DNA of 41,578 bases, taken from Candidatus Rokuibacteriota bacterium. GTDB lineage: Bacteria > Methylomirabilota > Methylomirabilia > Rokubacteriales > CSP1-6. The position numbers and the translations under genes are program-made. Where the stretch lies: NCBI GenBank assembly GCA_003221655.1, contig QHSV01000252.1, positions 1 to 41,578 of the forward strand. The letters are read 5' to 3'. This document shows positions 16,913 through 26,384 of the stretch, piece by piece. Each line of letters begins with the position of its first letter. Position 1 is the first letter of the stretch. The notes under the pieces were generated by a model. That model was not told where the DNA came from. It worked only from the letters and a program-made list of their open reading frames with translations, and did not search any database.

Positions 16913-18289
16913 ATGACAGATGTCTCTTCGCTCTCTGACGCCGTGACCGCGCTCGCCAGCACGTTCACCGGACAACTCCTCCGCCCGGGCGATGCAGGCT
17001 ATGACGAAGCCAGGAAGCTCCATAACGGACTCATCGACAAGCGGCCGGCGCTCATCGCCCGCTGCCGCGGTCTGGCCGACATCGCCGATGCCGTGAAGAT
17101 GGCGCGCGATCGAAAGCTCGAAGTCGCCGTCCGGGGAGGCGGTCACAACGTCGCGGGGCGCGCGACGATCGACAGCGGCCTGATGATCGACCTGTCGCTC
17201 CTGAAGGGCATTCACGTCGATCCGAAGGCCCGGACCGCCCGCGCGCAGGGGGGGCTCACGTGGAACGAGTTCAACCGTGAAACGCAGCTCCATGGTCTCG
17301 CGACGACGGGAGGCGTGGTCTCGACGACGGGCATCGCGGGTCTGACGCTCGGGGGCGGCCTTGGCTGGCTCATGGGCAAGCACGCCCTCGCCCTCGACAG
17401 CCTCCTCTCGGTCGACCTCGTCCTGGCGGACGGCAGAATCCTGACGGCCAGCAAGGACGACAACGCGGACCTATTCTGGGCGCTGCGCGGCGGCGGCGGC
17501 AACTTCGGCGTGGCGGCCTCCTTCGAATATCGCCTGCACCTGGTCGGACCCATCGTCACGGGCGGTCTCATCGCCTATCCGTTCAGCGCGGCCTGGGATG
17601 TGCTCAGGTTCTTCCGAGACGTGACGGCGTCGCTTCCCGACGAGTTCACGGTATTCGCCGGCCTGATTCATGCGCCCGACGGATCGGGGATGAAGCTGGT
17701 GGCCCTGGTGGTCTGCCACTGCGGGCCGCTCGGCGCGGGCGAGACCGCCGCCCAGCCGATCAAGAAGTTCGGCGTGCCCGCGATGGACGTCATCGGCCCG
17801 ATGCCGTACTCCCAGGTCAACGCGATGCTGGACGCCGCCTATCCCCGCGGCGCGCTCGACTACTGGAAGTCGAACTTCCTGTCCAGCCTGAGCGACGACG
17901 CGATTCGCACGATGATCGATTGCTTCGCGAAGTGCCCGACGCCGATGGGTCAGTTGCTCCTCGAGCACTTCCATGGCGCGGTCACTCGAGTCGGCGTCGC
18001 GCACACCGCATTTCCACACCGTGCACCGGGCTACAACCAGCTCGTGCTCTCGGAATGGATGAACCCGAACGACAACAACGCCTGCATCGCCTGGGCTCGG
18101 GATTCCTACACCGCGATGCAGCCGTTCATGGGCTCCGGCCGGTACGTGAACTACCTCGGAGACGACGAACCCGGCGATCCCGTCGCCGCCGCCTATGGAC
18201 CGAACCATCGCCGCCTCCAGCAGGTCAAGGCGAAATACGATCCGCAGAATTTTTTCCACGTGAACCAGAACATCCACCCCCAGGCGTGA
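16913..18289 (+). CDS. FAD-binding oxidoreductase, berberine-bridge-enzyme-like
   Basis: EVAVRGGGHNVAG, GGVVSTTGIAGLTLGGGLGWLMGKHAL, YDPQNFFHVNQNI. Confidence 0.92.
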   Translation: MTDVSSLSDAVTALASTFTGQLLRPGDAGYDEARKLHNGLIDKRPALIARCRGLADIADAVKMARDRKLEVAVRGGGHNVAGRATIDSGLMIDLSLLKGIHVDPKARTARAQGGLTWNEFNRETQLHGLATTGGVVSTTGIAGLTLGGGLGWLMGKHALALDSLLSVDLVLADGRILTASKDDNADLFWALRGGGGNFGVAASFEYRLHLVGPIVTGGLIAYPFSAAWDVLRFFRDVTASLPDEFTVFAGLIHAPDGSGMKLVALVVCHCGPLGAGETAAQPIKKFGVPAMDVIGPMPYSQVNAMLDAAYPRGALDYWKSNFLSSLSDDAIRTMIDCFAKCPTPMGQLLLEHFHGAVTRVGVAHTAFPHRAPGYNQLVLSEWMNPNDNNACIAWARDSYTAMQPFMGSGRYVNYLGDDEPGDPVAAAYGPNHRRLQQVKAKYDPQNFFHVNQNIHPQA

Positions 18290-18309
18290 GCCGCCTATCC
18301 GTCGATCCG

Positions 18310-18551
18310 CGAGTGTCCCGTCCGCGAAGTTCTGTTAACGATCCCGCTCCACCGGAGGCGACGGGCGGGTGCGGTAGGGGGCGACGGGATCCGTTCCCGC
18401 CTTGCCCCATGCGGACGCGATGCGCCCGGATGGAGCCCAGCCGCAACCGAGCAGCGAGCGCGTGCCGCGTGGTCCCGTCGCCCCCTACCGCACCCGCCCG
18501 TCGCCTCCGCCTGCGGCGAACGCTTAGCATGAGTTCTTGGTGGGACGCTAG
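18310..18551 (-). repeat. ~242-bp long-hairpin repeat, copy 2 (inverted relative to copy 1)
   Basis: Reverse complement closely matches 10063-10305 incl. TTCTGTTAACGATC near one end and the GGAGGCGACGGGCGGG(T)GCGGTAGGGGGCGACGGG arms. Confidence 0.85.
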
Positions 18552-19768
18552 CTCGATCGCGCGAGCCGCGATTTGAGAATCTTTCCGGTGGCACCCCGCG
18601 GCAGCGTGTCGAGCACGGTGAGCTGTCTCGGGTATTTGAACGCGGCCAGGCGCTGCCGGCAGTAGGCGATCAGCTCGTCGGGCCCGGCCGCCAGGCCGGG
18701 GCGAAGCGTCACGAAGGCCACGACGTCTTCGCCCAGCTCGGGGTGGGGTACGCCGAGGACGGCGGCCTCGAACACCGCGGGGTGCGTGAGGAGCACCGCC
18801 TCCACCTCCGGCGGGAAGACCGAGTAGCCGCCGCGGAGGATCCGATCGCGCTTGCGGCCGACGATGGTCACGAGGCCGTCGGCGCTCACGGTGGCGAGGT
18901 CACCGGTGCGGAACCACCCCTCGACCAAGGCCTCGCGCGTTTCCTCGGGAGCGTTGATGTAGCTCTCCATCGCCGACGGACTCTTGATCTGCAGCTCGCC
19001 GGCCTCGCCGTCGGGGATCGGGTGCCCGGCGTCGTCGACGATCCGAATCTCGACACCCGGCACGGCTCGGCCGATCGCGTCCGGTGACTCGGTCGGATCC
19101 GCCGCCCGATAGGAGATCGGCCGGAAGAGCTCCGTCATCCCATAGCCGCGAACGATCCTGACCCCCGTGCGGGCGCGCCACTCCTGGGCCAGCTCCCACG
19201 GACAGGGTGCCGCGCCCGAGACCCCGAGTCGTACGGTCGAGAGGTCGGCGGCGGCAAGCGCGGCGCTGTCCAGGACCCGACGGAACATCGTCGCGACCCC
19301 GGGGAAGACGGTCACTCGGTGACGGCGGATCGCCTCAAGTACGGCCTCGGGCGAGAAGCGCTCGACCAGCGCGACCGTAGCGCCGACCAGCAGAGGTGCG
19401 AGAAGCGCGCCGTTCAAGCCGAACGAGTGCGCGAGCGGCAGCGTCGCGAGCACGATGTCGCCGGGCCTCACCGCCATCACCGGGCCCGCCCACGATTCGA
19501 CGGCCAACTCGAGCGCCTTATGCGAGAGCACCGCGCCCTTGGGGCGGCCCGTGCTCCCGGACGTATAGAGGATGAGCGCGGGCGACATGATCGCGAGCGC
19601 GATCCGGTCGCCGGGCTTCACGCCCTTCGTCGCGAGGATGTCCGCGAAGGCACCCGCCCGTCGATCCATTTCGTCGAACGTGAGCGCGCCGCCGTCCCAG
19701 ACGAGGGCCGGCTTCTCCGGGGTGCGGCGTGCGATGGCCTCGAGGCGGCGGGCGAAATTCTCCGCCAC
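18548..19768 (-). CDS. AMP-forming acyl-CoA ligase with apparent ~100-aa internal in-frame deletion
   Basis: ILYTSGSTGRPKGAVLSHKAL, YGMTE, GWFRTGDLATV, GRKRDRILRGGYSVFPPEVEAVL, GKILKSRL; 406 aa, A3 motif follows immediately after VKPGDRIALAIMSPA. Confidence 0.85.
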   Translation of the reverse strand: MAENFARRLEAIARRTPEKPALVWDGGALTFDEMDRRAGAFADILATKGVKPGDRIALAIMSPALILYTSGSTGRPKGAVLSHKALELAVESWAGPVMAVRPGDIVLATLPLAHSFGLNGALLAPLLVGATVALVERFSPEAVLEAIRRHRVTVFPGVATMFRRVLDSAALAAADLSTVRLGVSGAAPCPWELAQEWRARTGVRIVRGYGMTELFRPISYRAADPTESPDAIGRAVPGVEIRIVDDAGHPIPDGEAGELQIKSPSAMESYINAPEETREALVEGWFRTGDLATVSADGLVTIVGRKRDRILRGGYSVFPPEVEAVLLTHPAVFEAAVLGVPHPELGEDVVAFVTLRPGLAAGPDELIAYCRQRLAAFKYPRQLTVLDTLPRGATGKILKSRLARSS

Positions 19769-19776
19769 GGAGCCGC

Positions 19777-21132
19777 TTAGGCGAAGAAGTCCTTGAGCTT
19801 CATCCGCTCCCAGACGTCGGGTGGCACGCGGTGCCGGGGCGTGTAGGATGCGAGGGAAGGCTTGGCGGTCGCGTCCACACCCCACTTCGCGCTCATACCG
19901 TCTTCGCGCGCCGAGGGATCGAGGTCGGAGCCGCGCGCGTTCGTGATGATGGTGAGGTCGCGGTCGGGCTGGCAACGCGTCGCGATCGCCCAGTTCACCT
20001 GCCGGTCGTCGAAGACGTCCACGTCGTCGTCCACGACGACGACGCGCTTCATGTAGAGATCCGCGCCGAACGCGGCGAGGATCGCGTTCTTCCCCTGGCC
20101 GGGGATGCGCTGCTCGATCGACACGAAGCAGGTGAAGGGGCCCGGCACCCGGACCGCCTTGACCGACGGGACCATTGCCCGCACGGCGCGGAAGAGATTC
20201 GCCTCCATCGGGATCGTGGACAGGAGCATGTGGTCGAGGTGGGCGACGGTGATGTCCTGGAAGATCGCGTCCCGGCGATGCGTGATCGCGTTGACGCGCA
20301 CGACTTCGCGCTGGCGCTCGCCGAGGCTGTAGCCGGTGAACTCCCCGAAGGGCCCCTCGGGCGTGCGCTGCCGCGGCAGGATCTCGCACTCGAGGACGAT
20401 TTCGGCGTGCGCGGGCACGAGCACGTCGGAGGTCTGGCACTTCACCAGCTCCAGCGGCTCGCCGAGAAGCCCGCCCATGATCCCGCGCTCGTCCTCGTCG
20501 ATGGATCCGATCGCGAGCGCGCCGAGGGCGATCGCCGGATGAACGCCGATGACCAGGGCCAGGGGGAGGGGCTCGTTCCGCGCCTCGGCGATCCGCTGGA
20601 ACTCCCACAGATGCTTGCCCGTCGTCAGGTGGATCGACGTCCTGTCGCGTCCCTTGATCTGGAGTCGGTTGTAGGCGCAGTTCCAGATCTCGCGCGTCGG
20701 GTCTTTCGCGAACGAGATCGCCGCCGTGACGTAGGCGCCCGAATCGCCCTCGTGGTGGACGATCTGCGGCAGGTCGTAGAGGTTGACCCGGTCGCCCTTG
20801 AGGACGACCTCGTGCACGGGTCCGGCCGCCACCACCTTTGGGGCAATGGGCTTGTCCATCGCGCGGAGGTAGGTCGCCTGCGTCGCCTCGGGCGCCGCGT
20901 TCATGGCGGCGGCGAGTCGGGGGCGGCTGGCGTGGAGATTGGTGAGGACCGGAAACTTGGTGCCCGTGACGTTCTCGAAGAGCAGGACCGGCCGGCGCTT
21001 CGCCTCGCGCTCGAGCTTGACGACGAGCGCGGTGATTTCGTAGCGCGGGTCGACGGGCTTCGACACGATCTCGAAGTCGCCCGGCTTGCGCCGCTTGACG
21101 AGGTCGAGATAGCTCCTGAGATCCTGCGCCAT
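19777..21132 (-). CDS. UbiD-family decarboxylase
   Basis: DLRSYLDLVKRRKPGDFEIVSKPVDP, GDSGAYVTAAISFAKDP..NCAYNRLQIKGRDRTSIHLTTGKHL, PEGPFGEFTGYSLGER. Confidence 0.92.
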   Translation of the reverse strand: MAQDLRSYLDLVKRRKPGDFEIVSKPVDPRYEITALVVKLEREAKRRPVLLFENVTGTKFPVLTNLHASRPRLAAAMNAAPEATQATYLRAMDKPIAPKVVAAGPVHEVVLKGDRVNLYDLPQIVHHEGDSGAYVTAAISFAKDPTREIWNCAYNRLQIKGRDRTSIHLTTGKHLWEFQRIAEARNEPLPLALVIGVHPAIALGALAIGSIDEDERGIMGGLLGEPLELVKCQTSDVLVPAHAEIVLECEILPRQRTPEGPFGEFTGYSLGERQREVVRVNAITHRRDAIFQDITVAHLDHMLLSTIPMEANLFRAVRAMVPSVKAVRVPGPFTCFVSIEQRIPGQGKNAILAAFGADLYMKRVVVVDDDVDVFDDRQVNWAIATRCQPDRDLTIITNARGSDLDPSAREDGMSAKWGVDATAKPSLASYTPRHRVPPDVWERMKLKDFFA

Positions 21133-21150
21133 GGCGCTTAGGATACTGAA

Positions 21151-21846
21151 TCAGGCGTTTCCCGGCACCTTCTTTCTCCCGTTCTGATTGTTGAGCCACC
21201 ACCCCAGGGCCACGATGATCGCGGCGGGCGCCAGCGGCAGCAGCTCGAGTCCGGGCGCAGATTGATCGATCCAGCGGGCGAGGCTGTGGTCTTTCAAAAT
21301 CATCTCGCCCGCGACGTAGCCGAGCACTCCGCCGCCGAGCCAGATGATCCAGACGAAGCGGTTCATCAGCGTGGCCAGGAGGCCGCTACCCCACACAACG
21401 ATCGGCAGCGACAGCGCGATGCCGAAGACCACGAGAGTCAAGTCGCCGTGGGCCGCGGCGGCGACGGCGAGCACGTTGTCCAGGCTCATGACCGCGTCGG
21501 CGACGATGATGATCCAGATCGCTTCCCGGAGCGAGCTTCCCTCCCGAACGTGACCTTCGGCGCCGGTCTGCTTGCCAACGAGCTTGAAGGCAATCCAGAG
21601 GAGCGCCGCGCCGCCGACGAGCTGGAGGAACGGGATTCGCAGCATGAACGTCGCGATCGCGATGAACGCCAGCCGCAGGCCGACCGCGCCCGCGGTGCCC
21701 CAGATGCGCCCCCAGAGTTGCTGGCGCTTCTGGAGCGTGCGGACCGCCAGCGCGATGACGAGGGCATTGTCGCCCGCGAGCGTGAGATCGATCACGATGA
21801 TCCCGGCGACCCGCGCCCAGAACTCAGGATCCATCAGAAAGATCAT
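21151..21846 (-). CDS. TerC/YjbE-family integral membrane protein
   Basis: VIDLTLAGDNALVIALAVRTL ... VADAVMSLDNVLAVAAAA, multiple TM segments. Confidence 0.92.
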   Translation of the reverse strand: MIFLMDPEFWARVAGIIVIDLTLAGDNALVIALAVRTLQKRQQLWGRIWGTAGAVGLRLAFIAIATFMLRIPFLQLVGGAALLWIAFKLVGKQTGAEGHVREGSSLREAIWIIIVADAVMSLDNVLAVAAAAHGDLTLVVFGIALSLPIVVWGSGLLATLMNRFVWIIWLGGGVLGYVAGEMILKDHSLARWIDQSAPGLELLPLAPAAIIVALGWWLNNQNGRKKVPGNA

Positions 21847-21849
21847 ACG

Positions 21850-21945
21850 TCACTCCACCAGCGCTTTGAGGAGCACGACCAAGACACGCCCCACGACGAT
21901 GAGCGCGATGGCGATAGCCAATCCTTCGTAGCGATTGATAGTCAT
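21850..21945 (-). CDS. 31-aa small membrane protein immediately upstream of terC
   Basis: ATG ... MTINRYEGLAIAIALIVVGRVLVVLLKALVE*, SD-like GGGAGA upstream; stop 3 nt from terC ATG. Confidence 0.6.
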   Translation of the reverse strand: MTINRYEGLAIAIALIVVGRVLVVLLKALVE

Positions 21946-22023
21946 CTCGTGTCTCCCTGAGCTGACGAGCAGAGTTGGCCGCCCGGATGGCGGCGTGTTC
22001 AGGAGGCGAGCGAGACGACGGAG

Positions 22024-22344
22024 CTAGTGGTCTTCGGAGGACGAACCGGGGCTCGCGGACGGCAGGTGGGCCAGCCTCACCTGCGGGAGCCACGCGCCGG
22101 CAATCGGCTGGCGTACCGTCGGCACCGGCGGTGCCGTCAAACGCGTTGGTGGGTCGAGCTCTCGGCGTCGGGGGGTCGACCGGGGTGAGGCGGTCGCCCG
22201 CTTCCCCGGCGACTCCCGGCGGACGTGGACGGACTGTTCGATCTCGGAGTCCTGGATCTCGAACTCGAAGGCGCCCGGCAACGGCGTCGCCAGATCGAAC
22301 GACAGCCACGCGGTCACCAGGATTAGGAGCCGGCGCGCCTTCAT
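22024..22344 (-). CDS. Small secreted Pro/Arg-rich hypothetical protein
   Basis: MKARRLLILVTAWLSFDLATPLPGA signal-like start, then low-complexity polar/proline-rich tail. Confidence 0.4.
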   Translation of the reverse strand: MKARRLLILVTAWLSFDLATPLPGAFEFEIQDSEIEQSVHVRRESPGKRATASPRSTPRRRELDPPTRLTAPPVPTVRQPIAGAWLPQVRLAHLPSASPGSSSEDH

Positions 22345-22410
22345 TGCATCATTCTATCCGGTCGCCGCTCCACGCCCCGCACACGCCGGTGCGGCAGACC
22401 ATCTCCTCTT

Positions 22411-24120
22411 TCAGGGCTTCTTGCAGATCACGTTGAGGAGCGCTTGGCGCTTCTCGTCACGGACGACCTTGAGGGCGCGGGCGAGGGCGTCGGGCAGGGC
22501 CGCCGGGTCCTCGACGCGTTCGGCGTGGCCGCCGGAAGCGCGGCACACCAGCTCGTAGTCGGGCGCCGGCTCGAGATCGGAGATCGGCATCTGACCCGTC
22601 CTGGCCGCCACGCCCTCGGGCGCGTGGCCCCGCACGGCGCGCTTGACCGCGTTCCACGCGCGGTTGTTGAAAATCACGAACAGCACCGGCAGGTTGTACG
22701 CGCGCGAGACGAAGTGCGCCGCGGTCGGTGCGCTGAAGATGTAGGCGCCGTCGCCGACGCAGCAGATGACTGTCTTGTCGGGCGCTGCGAGCTTGGCGCC
22801 GAGCGCGGCGCCCATGCCCCAGCCGAGGCCGCCGGCGGGGGAGGAGCCGAAGTAGCTGCGCGGGGTGCGGAAACAGCCCTGGGTCGGGTCGAAGTCGTAC
22901 TCGTCCACCAGGATCGTGTTCTCGTCCACGAGGTCACCCACGCATTTCGACACCCAGAGCATCTCGAGCGGACGCTCGTTCTGGACCTTCCGCGCGGCCG
23001 CCGCCCACGCCTCGCGGAGCCGCCGGTGCTCGGCGTGCCAGCGTTGCGTTCGCTCGCCGACCGCCCGGCCATCGGCGCGCTGCCGTACGGCCTCGGCCAG
23101 CGCGGTCAGGTTCAGGCTCACCGTGCCCGACAGGGCCGCGTCGGCCGGGAACCCTCTGATCGGATAGCGCGCGAAAAGCGGATCCACCGCGATCTGGACG
23201 ATCTTCGTCTCGGGCCGCGGCGCCTTGAGCGCCGGGAACCACAGCACGTCCGACTCGACCGCCACGACGCAGTCGGCGTCGTCGAAGTACGGCGCGGCGT
23301 CGAAGCCGGCATGGAGCGGGTGATCCTGAGGGAAGTTCATGTGGGTGTGGAACTGGTCGATCACCGGCGCGCCGAGGGCCTCGGCGAGCTTCACGAGCGC
23401 GGGGACCGCGAGGGGATCGCGCCCGGCGGCCTTGGTGAGGATGATCGGGTTGCGCGCGGCGATCAGCAGCCGGGCTGCCTCGGCGATCGTCTCCGGCGCG
23501 GCCAACACCGCGCCGGGTCTGGGGGCGCGGCTCGCGGCGGCGTACTCGAAGACCTCGTGCTTCTCGGCGAGGACCTCGCGCGGCAGCGTGAGGTAGACGG
23601 GCCCTTGCGGCTCGGCCTGGGTGAGCGCCAGCGCGCGGTCGACGACCGTCTCGAGCTGGGTGAAGTTCCGGAGCTCGTAGTCCCATTTGACGAACTCGCG
23701 GATCATCGCGCCCTGGTCGAAGGACTCCTGCGCCCAGTGGATCGGGCGGTTACGGCTGCCGTGCAGGCCGGTCTCGGTGAGCGGATTGCGTCCCGCGCTG
23801 AAGAGGATCGGCACGTTCGAGCGCGCGGCGTTGATGATGCCGCTGACCGCGTTACCGGCGCCGACGATCACATGGACCATGACGACCTGCGGTCGCCCGG
23901 TGACCATCGCGTAACCGTGGGCCATCCCCACCGCCGGCGTCTCGTGCGGGACCGTCATGGGCCGCGGCACCGGCTGGCCTTGCGCGAGCCGCCTGGCATA
24001 GGCGTCGATGAGCGGCGCGAAGTCCGTCCCGGAATTCGCGAAGAAGTACTCGACGCCCCGAGCGGCCAGGAGCTCGAGATAGGCGTCAGCGGTGCTTTCG
24101 ATGCTCGCTCGCTTGGTCAT
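22411..24120 (-). CDS. Thiamine-pyrophosphate-dependent enzyme, acetolactate synthase-like
   Basis: GVEYFFANSGTDFAPLIDAYARR, PHETPAVGMAHGYAMVTGRPQVV, VGDGAYIFSAPTAAHF..NNRAWN TPP motif. Confidence 0.9.
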   Translation of the reverse strand: MTKRASIESTADAYLELLAARGVEYFFANSGTDFAPLIDAYARRLAQGQPVPRPMTVPHETPAVGMAHGYAMVTGRPQVVMVHVIVGAGNAVSGIINAARSNVPILFSAGRNPLTETGLHGSRNRPIHWAQESFDQGAMIREFVKWDYELRNFTQLETVVDRALALTQAEPQGPVYLTLPREVLAEKHEVFEYAAASRAPRPGAVLAAPETIAEAARLLIAARNPIILTKAAGRDPLAVPALVKLAEALGAPVIDQFHTHMNFPQDHPLHAGFDAAPYFDDADCVVAVESDVLWFPALKAPRPETKIVQIAVDPLFARYPIRGFPADAALSGTVSLNLTALAEAVRQRADGRAVGERTQRWHAEHRRLREAWAAAARKVQNERPLEMLWVSKCVGDLVDENTILVDEYDFDPTQGCFRTPRSYFGSSPAGGLGWGMGAALGAKLAAPDKTVICCVGDGAYIFSAPTAAHFVSRAYNLPVLFVIFNNRAWNAVKRAVRGHAPEGVAARTGQMPISDLEPAPDYELVCRASGGHAERVEDPAALPDALARALKVVRDEKRQALLNVICKKP

Positions 24121-24157
24121 CGCGGTCTCTCCCTTTTTTCTGGAGGCGGAGCCGAAC

Positions 24158-25171
24158 TCATTTGAACCGCAGCCGGAGCATCCGGCGCGCGTTGCCCTCA
24201 TAGATCTTCGCCTTGTCCTCGTCGGTGGCCCGCATGCGCGTCATGGCCTCGATCGTGTCGCGGATGAACCCCGGCCCCTTCTCGGGATCGAAGGGCATGT
24301 CGGTCCCGAAGAGGACGTGGTCCGCGCCGAAGAAGGCCAGCCCCGACTCCATCGCGTGCCACGCGCCGAAGAGAGCGGTGTCGCCGTAGAACATCCGGAA
24401 GTAGTCGATCGGGCGCTTCCGGAGCTGCTTGAGCGCGCCCATGTCCTCGGGGTCGTCGCTCCGGCTTCCGAGCTGATCCAGGCCGCCGCCCACGCGCCCG
24501 GCGCAGAAGGGGATCATGGCGCCCAGGTGGTGGGTGATGATCCGGAGCCCGGGATGCCGATCGAAGATTCCCGAGAACACCAGGCGCCCCATGGCCACGG
24601 AGGTTTCGTAGGGCCAGCCGAACGCCCACCACATGTCGTACTTCGACCGCTGCTCGCCTGGATAGTCGGCGAACGTCGCGGGGCGCGCCGGGTGCATCCA
24701 GATGGGCAGGTCGCGCTGGGCCATCCGGTCGAACACCGGTTGGTACTCCGGCAGATCGAGAGCCCGCCCCGCGACGTTGGTATAGAGCTGCACGCCGGTC
24801 GCGTGCAGATCGTCGATCGCGCGATCGATCTCGCGCACCGCAGCCTCGGGATTGTTCATCGGGAGCGACGCGACGAAGCCGGGGAAGCGGTCGGGGTGCT
24901 TCGCGACCACCTCCGCCATCCCGTCGTTGGCGAGCCGAGCGAGCTCGGGGCTCGCGTCGGGGCTACCCACGACTTCGATCGGTGGGTTGGCGAGCGTCAG
25001 GACCTGCATGTAGCCCTCGTAGCGGTCCATGATCCGCAGACGCTGCTCGACGTCCACCAGGACCGGGATCCCCGACATCCGCTTCTGTAACGCCATGCCC
25101 GGCGGCGCCACCTGCAGCATCCGATCGAAATACCGGCGCGGCATGATGTGGGGGAAGATGTCGATCTTCAC
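24158..25171 (-). CDS. Amidohydrolase-2 (ACMSD-like) family hydrolase
   Basis: MKIDIFPHIMPRRYFDRM, IWMHPARP, RIITHHLGAMIPFCAGR, VLFGTDMPFDPEKG. Confidence 0.9.
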   Translation of the reverse strand: MKIDIFPHIMPRRYFDRMLQVAPPGMALQKRMSGIPVLVDVEQRLRIMDRYEGYMQVLTLANPPIEVVGSPDASPELARLANDGMAEVVAKHPDRFPGFVASLPMNNPEAAVREIDRAIDDLHATGVQLYTNVAGRALDLPEYQPVFDRMAQRDLPIWMHPARPATFADYPGEQRSKYDMWWAFGWPYETSVAMGRLVFSGIFDRHPGLRIITHHLGAMIPFCAGRVGGGLDQLGSRSDDPEDMGALKQLRKRPIDYFRMFYGDTALFGAWHAMESGLAFFGADHVLFGTDMPFDPEKGPGFIRDTIEAMTRMRATDEDKAKIYEGNARRMLRLRFK

Positions 25172-25251
25172 GGGCTTACCTCCTGGCCTCCGCCGGATGA
25201 GGATAAGCTCACGCGGCCCCGAAAGGAAGAAGCAGGGTAAAGTATGGGGCC

Positions 25252-25986
25252 ATGGCGTCAGGGCGTGTTCGGGGCGGCTTCAACCAGTACGGGTTCGCCG
25301 TGGGCATCCTCATGCTGGACACGCAATTTCCGAGGATCCCGGGCGACATGGGCAACGCGTCGACGTTCCCGTTCCCGGTCCGCTATCAGCGCGTGGAGGG
25401 CGCCGATCCCGACCTCGTCGTGCGCCGGGGCGCCGCGGGGCTCCTGCCGGCGTTCATCGAGGGGGCGCACCAGCTCCAGCACGAGGGCGTGGGCGCGATC
25501 ACCACCAACTGCGGATTTCTCGTGAAGTTCCAGCGCGAGCTGGCGGCGGCGGTCCGCGTCCCCGTGTTCACCTCGAGCCTCCTGCTGGTCCCGCTCGTTC
25601 ACCGACTGCTTCCGCCGGGACATCGCGTGGGCATCATGACCGTGAACGCGGCGGCCCTCACCCAGGAGCACCTCACCGGCGCGGGCATCGGCGACATTCC
25701 GATCGCCGTGGCCGGGATGGAGTCCGAGAAGGAGTTCACGCGCGTGCTCCTCGGCAACGAATTGGTGCTGGATGTCGACGCCGCGCGCGAGGAGCACGTG
25801 CGGGTCGCCCGGCGGCTCGTCGCCGAGCATTCGGACATCGGCGCGATCGTGCTGGAGTGCACCAACATGCCGCCGTATGCGGCCGACATCCAGCGGGAGA
25901 CCGGGCTCCCCGTGTTCGACATCGTCTCACTCGTCACCATGGTCCACACCGCGCTCGCCGTCGGCCAGCCGCCACGCCCGGTGTGA
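25252..25986 (+). CDS. Aspartate/glutamate racemase-like protein
   Basis: Two candidate catalytic Cys: AITTNCGFL and IVLECTNMPPYA; first-domain GILMLDTQFPRIPGDMGN. Confidence 0.75.
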   Translation: MASGRVRGGFNQYGFAVGILMLDTQFPRIPGDMGNASTFPFPVRYQRVEGADPDLVVRRGAAGLLPAFIEGAHQLQHEGVGAITTNCGFLVKFQRELAAAVRVPVFTSSLLLVPLVHRLLPPGHRVGIMTVNAAALTQEHLTGAGIGDIPIAVAGMESEKEFTRVLLGNELVLDVDAAREEHVRVARRLVAEHSDIGAIVLECTNMPPYAADIQRETGLPVFDIVSLVTMVHTALAVGQPPRPV

Positions 25987-26009
25987 CCGACTGACCCGCC
26001 GAAGCCACG

Positions 26010-26384
26010 ATGGCGGATCGCGCGGTCGGCCAGCAGATCACGTTTCTCGACACACGCGACCTGGCGCGCACGGCGGACTTCTACGAGCGCATCCTCGGCC
26101 TCCGCCTGGCCCGCGACCAGGGCACGTGCCGCATCTACCACGTGAGCGGTACTGCCTACGTGGGATTCTGCCTGCGGGCGGACACCCCCACAGAGCCTCA
26201 GGGCGTCGTGTTCACGCTGGTCACGGACCAGGTCGACGACTGGTGCGCTCATCTCCGACGCTGGGGCGTCGAGTTCGTCAAGGAGCCTTCGGACAATCCG
26301 CCGTACCGGATCTACAACGCCTTCGTACGCGACCCCAACGGCTACGTGATCGAGATCCAGCGGTTCTGGGAACCGTTGGTGTGA
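26010..26384 (+). CDS. VOC-family protein
   Basis: ITFLDTRDLARTADFYERILGLRL ... FVRDPNGYVIEIQRF. Confidence 0.87.
   Translation: MADRAVGQQITFLDTRDLARTADFYERILGLRLARDQGTCRIYHVSGTAYVGFCLRADTPTEPQGVVFTLVTDQVDDWCAHLRRWGVEFVKEPSDNPPYRIYNAFVRDPNGYVIEIQRFWEPLV

Noticed and set aside
21847-22023. yybP-ykoY type manganese riboswitch upstream of terC
   Set aside because: Considered because some TerC-family genes carry it, but the region is occupied by the sORF and no convincing conserved core was seen.
22444-24165. 573-aa plus-strand ORF
   Set aside because: Shadow of the TPP enzyme gene on the minus strand.
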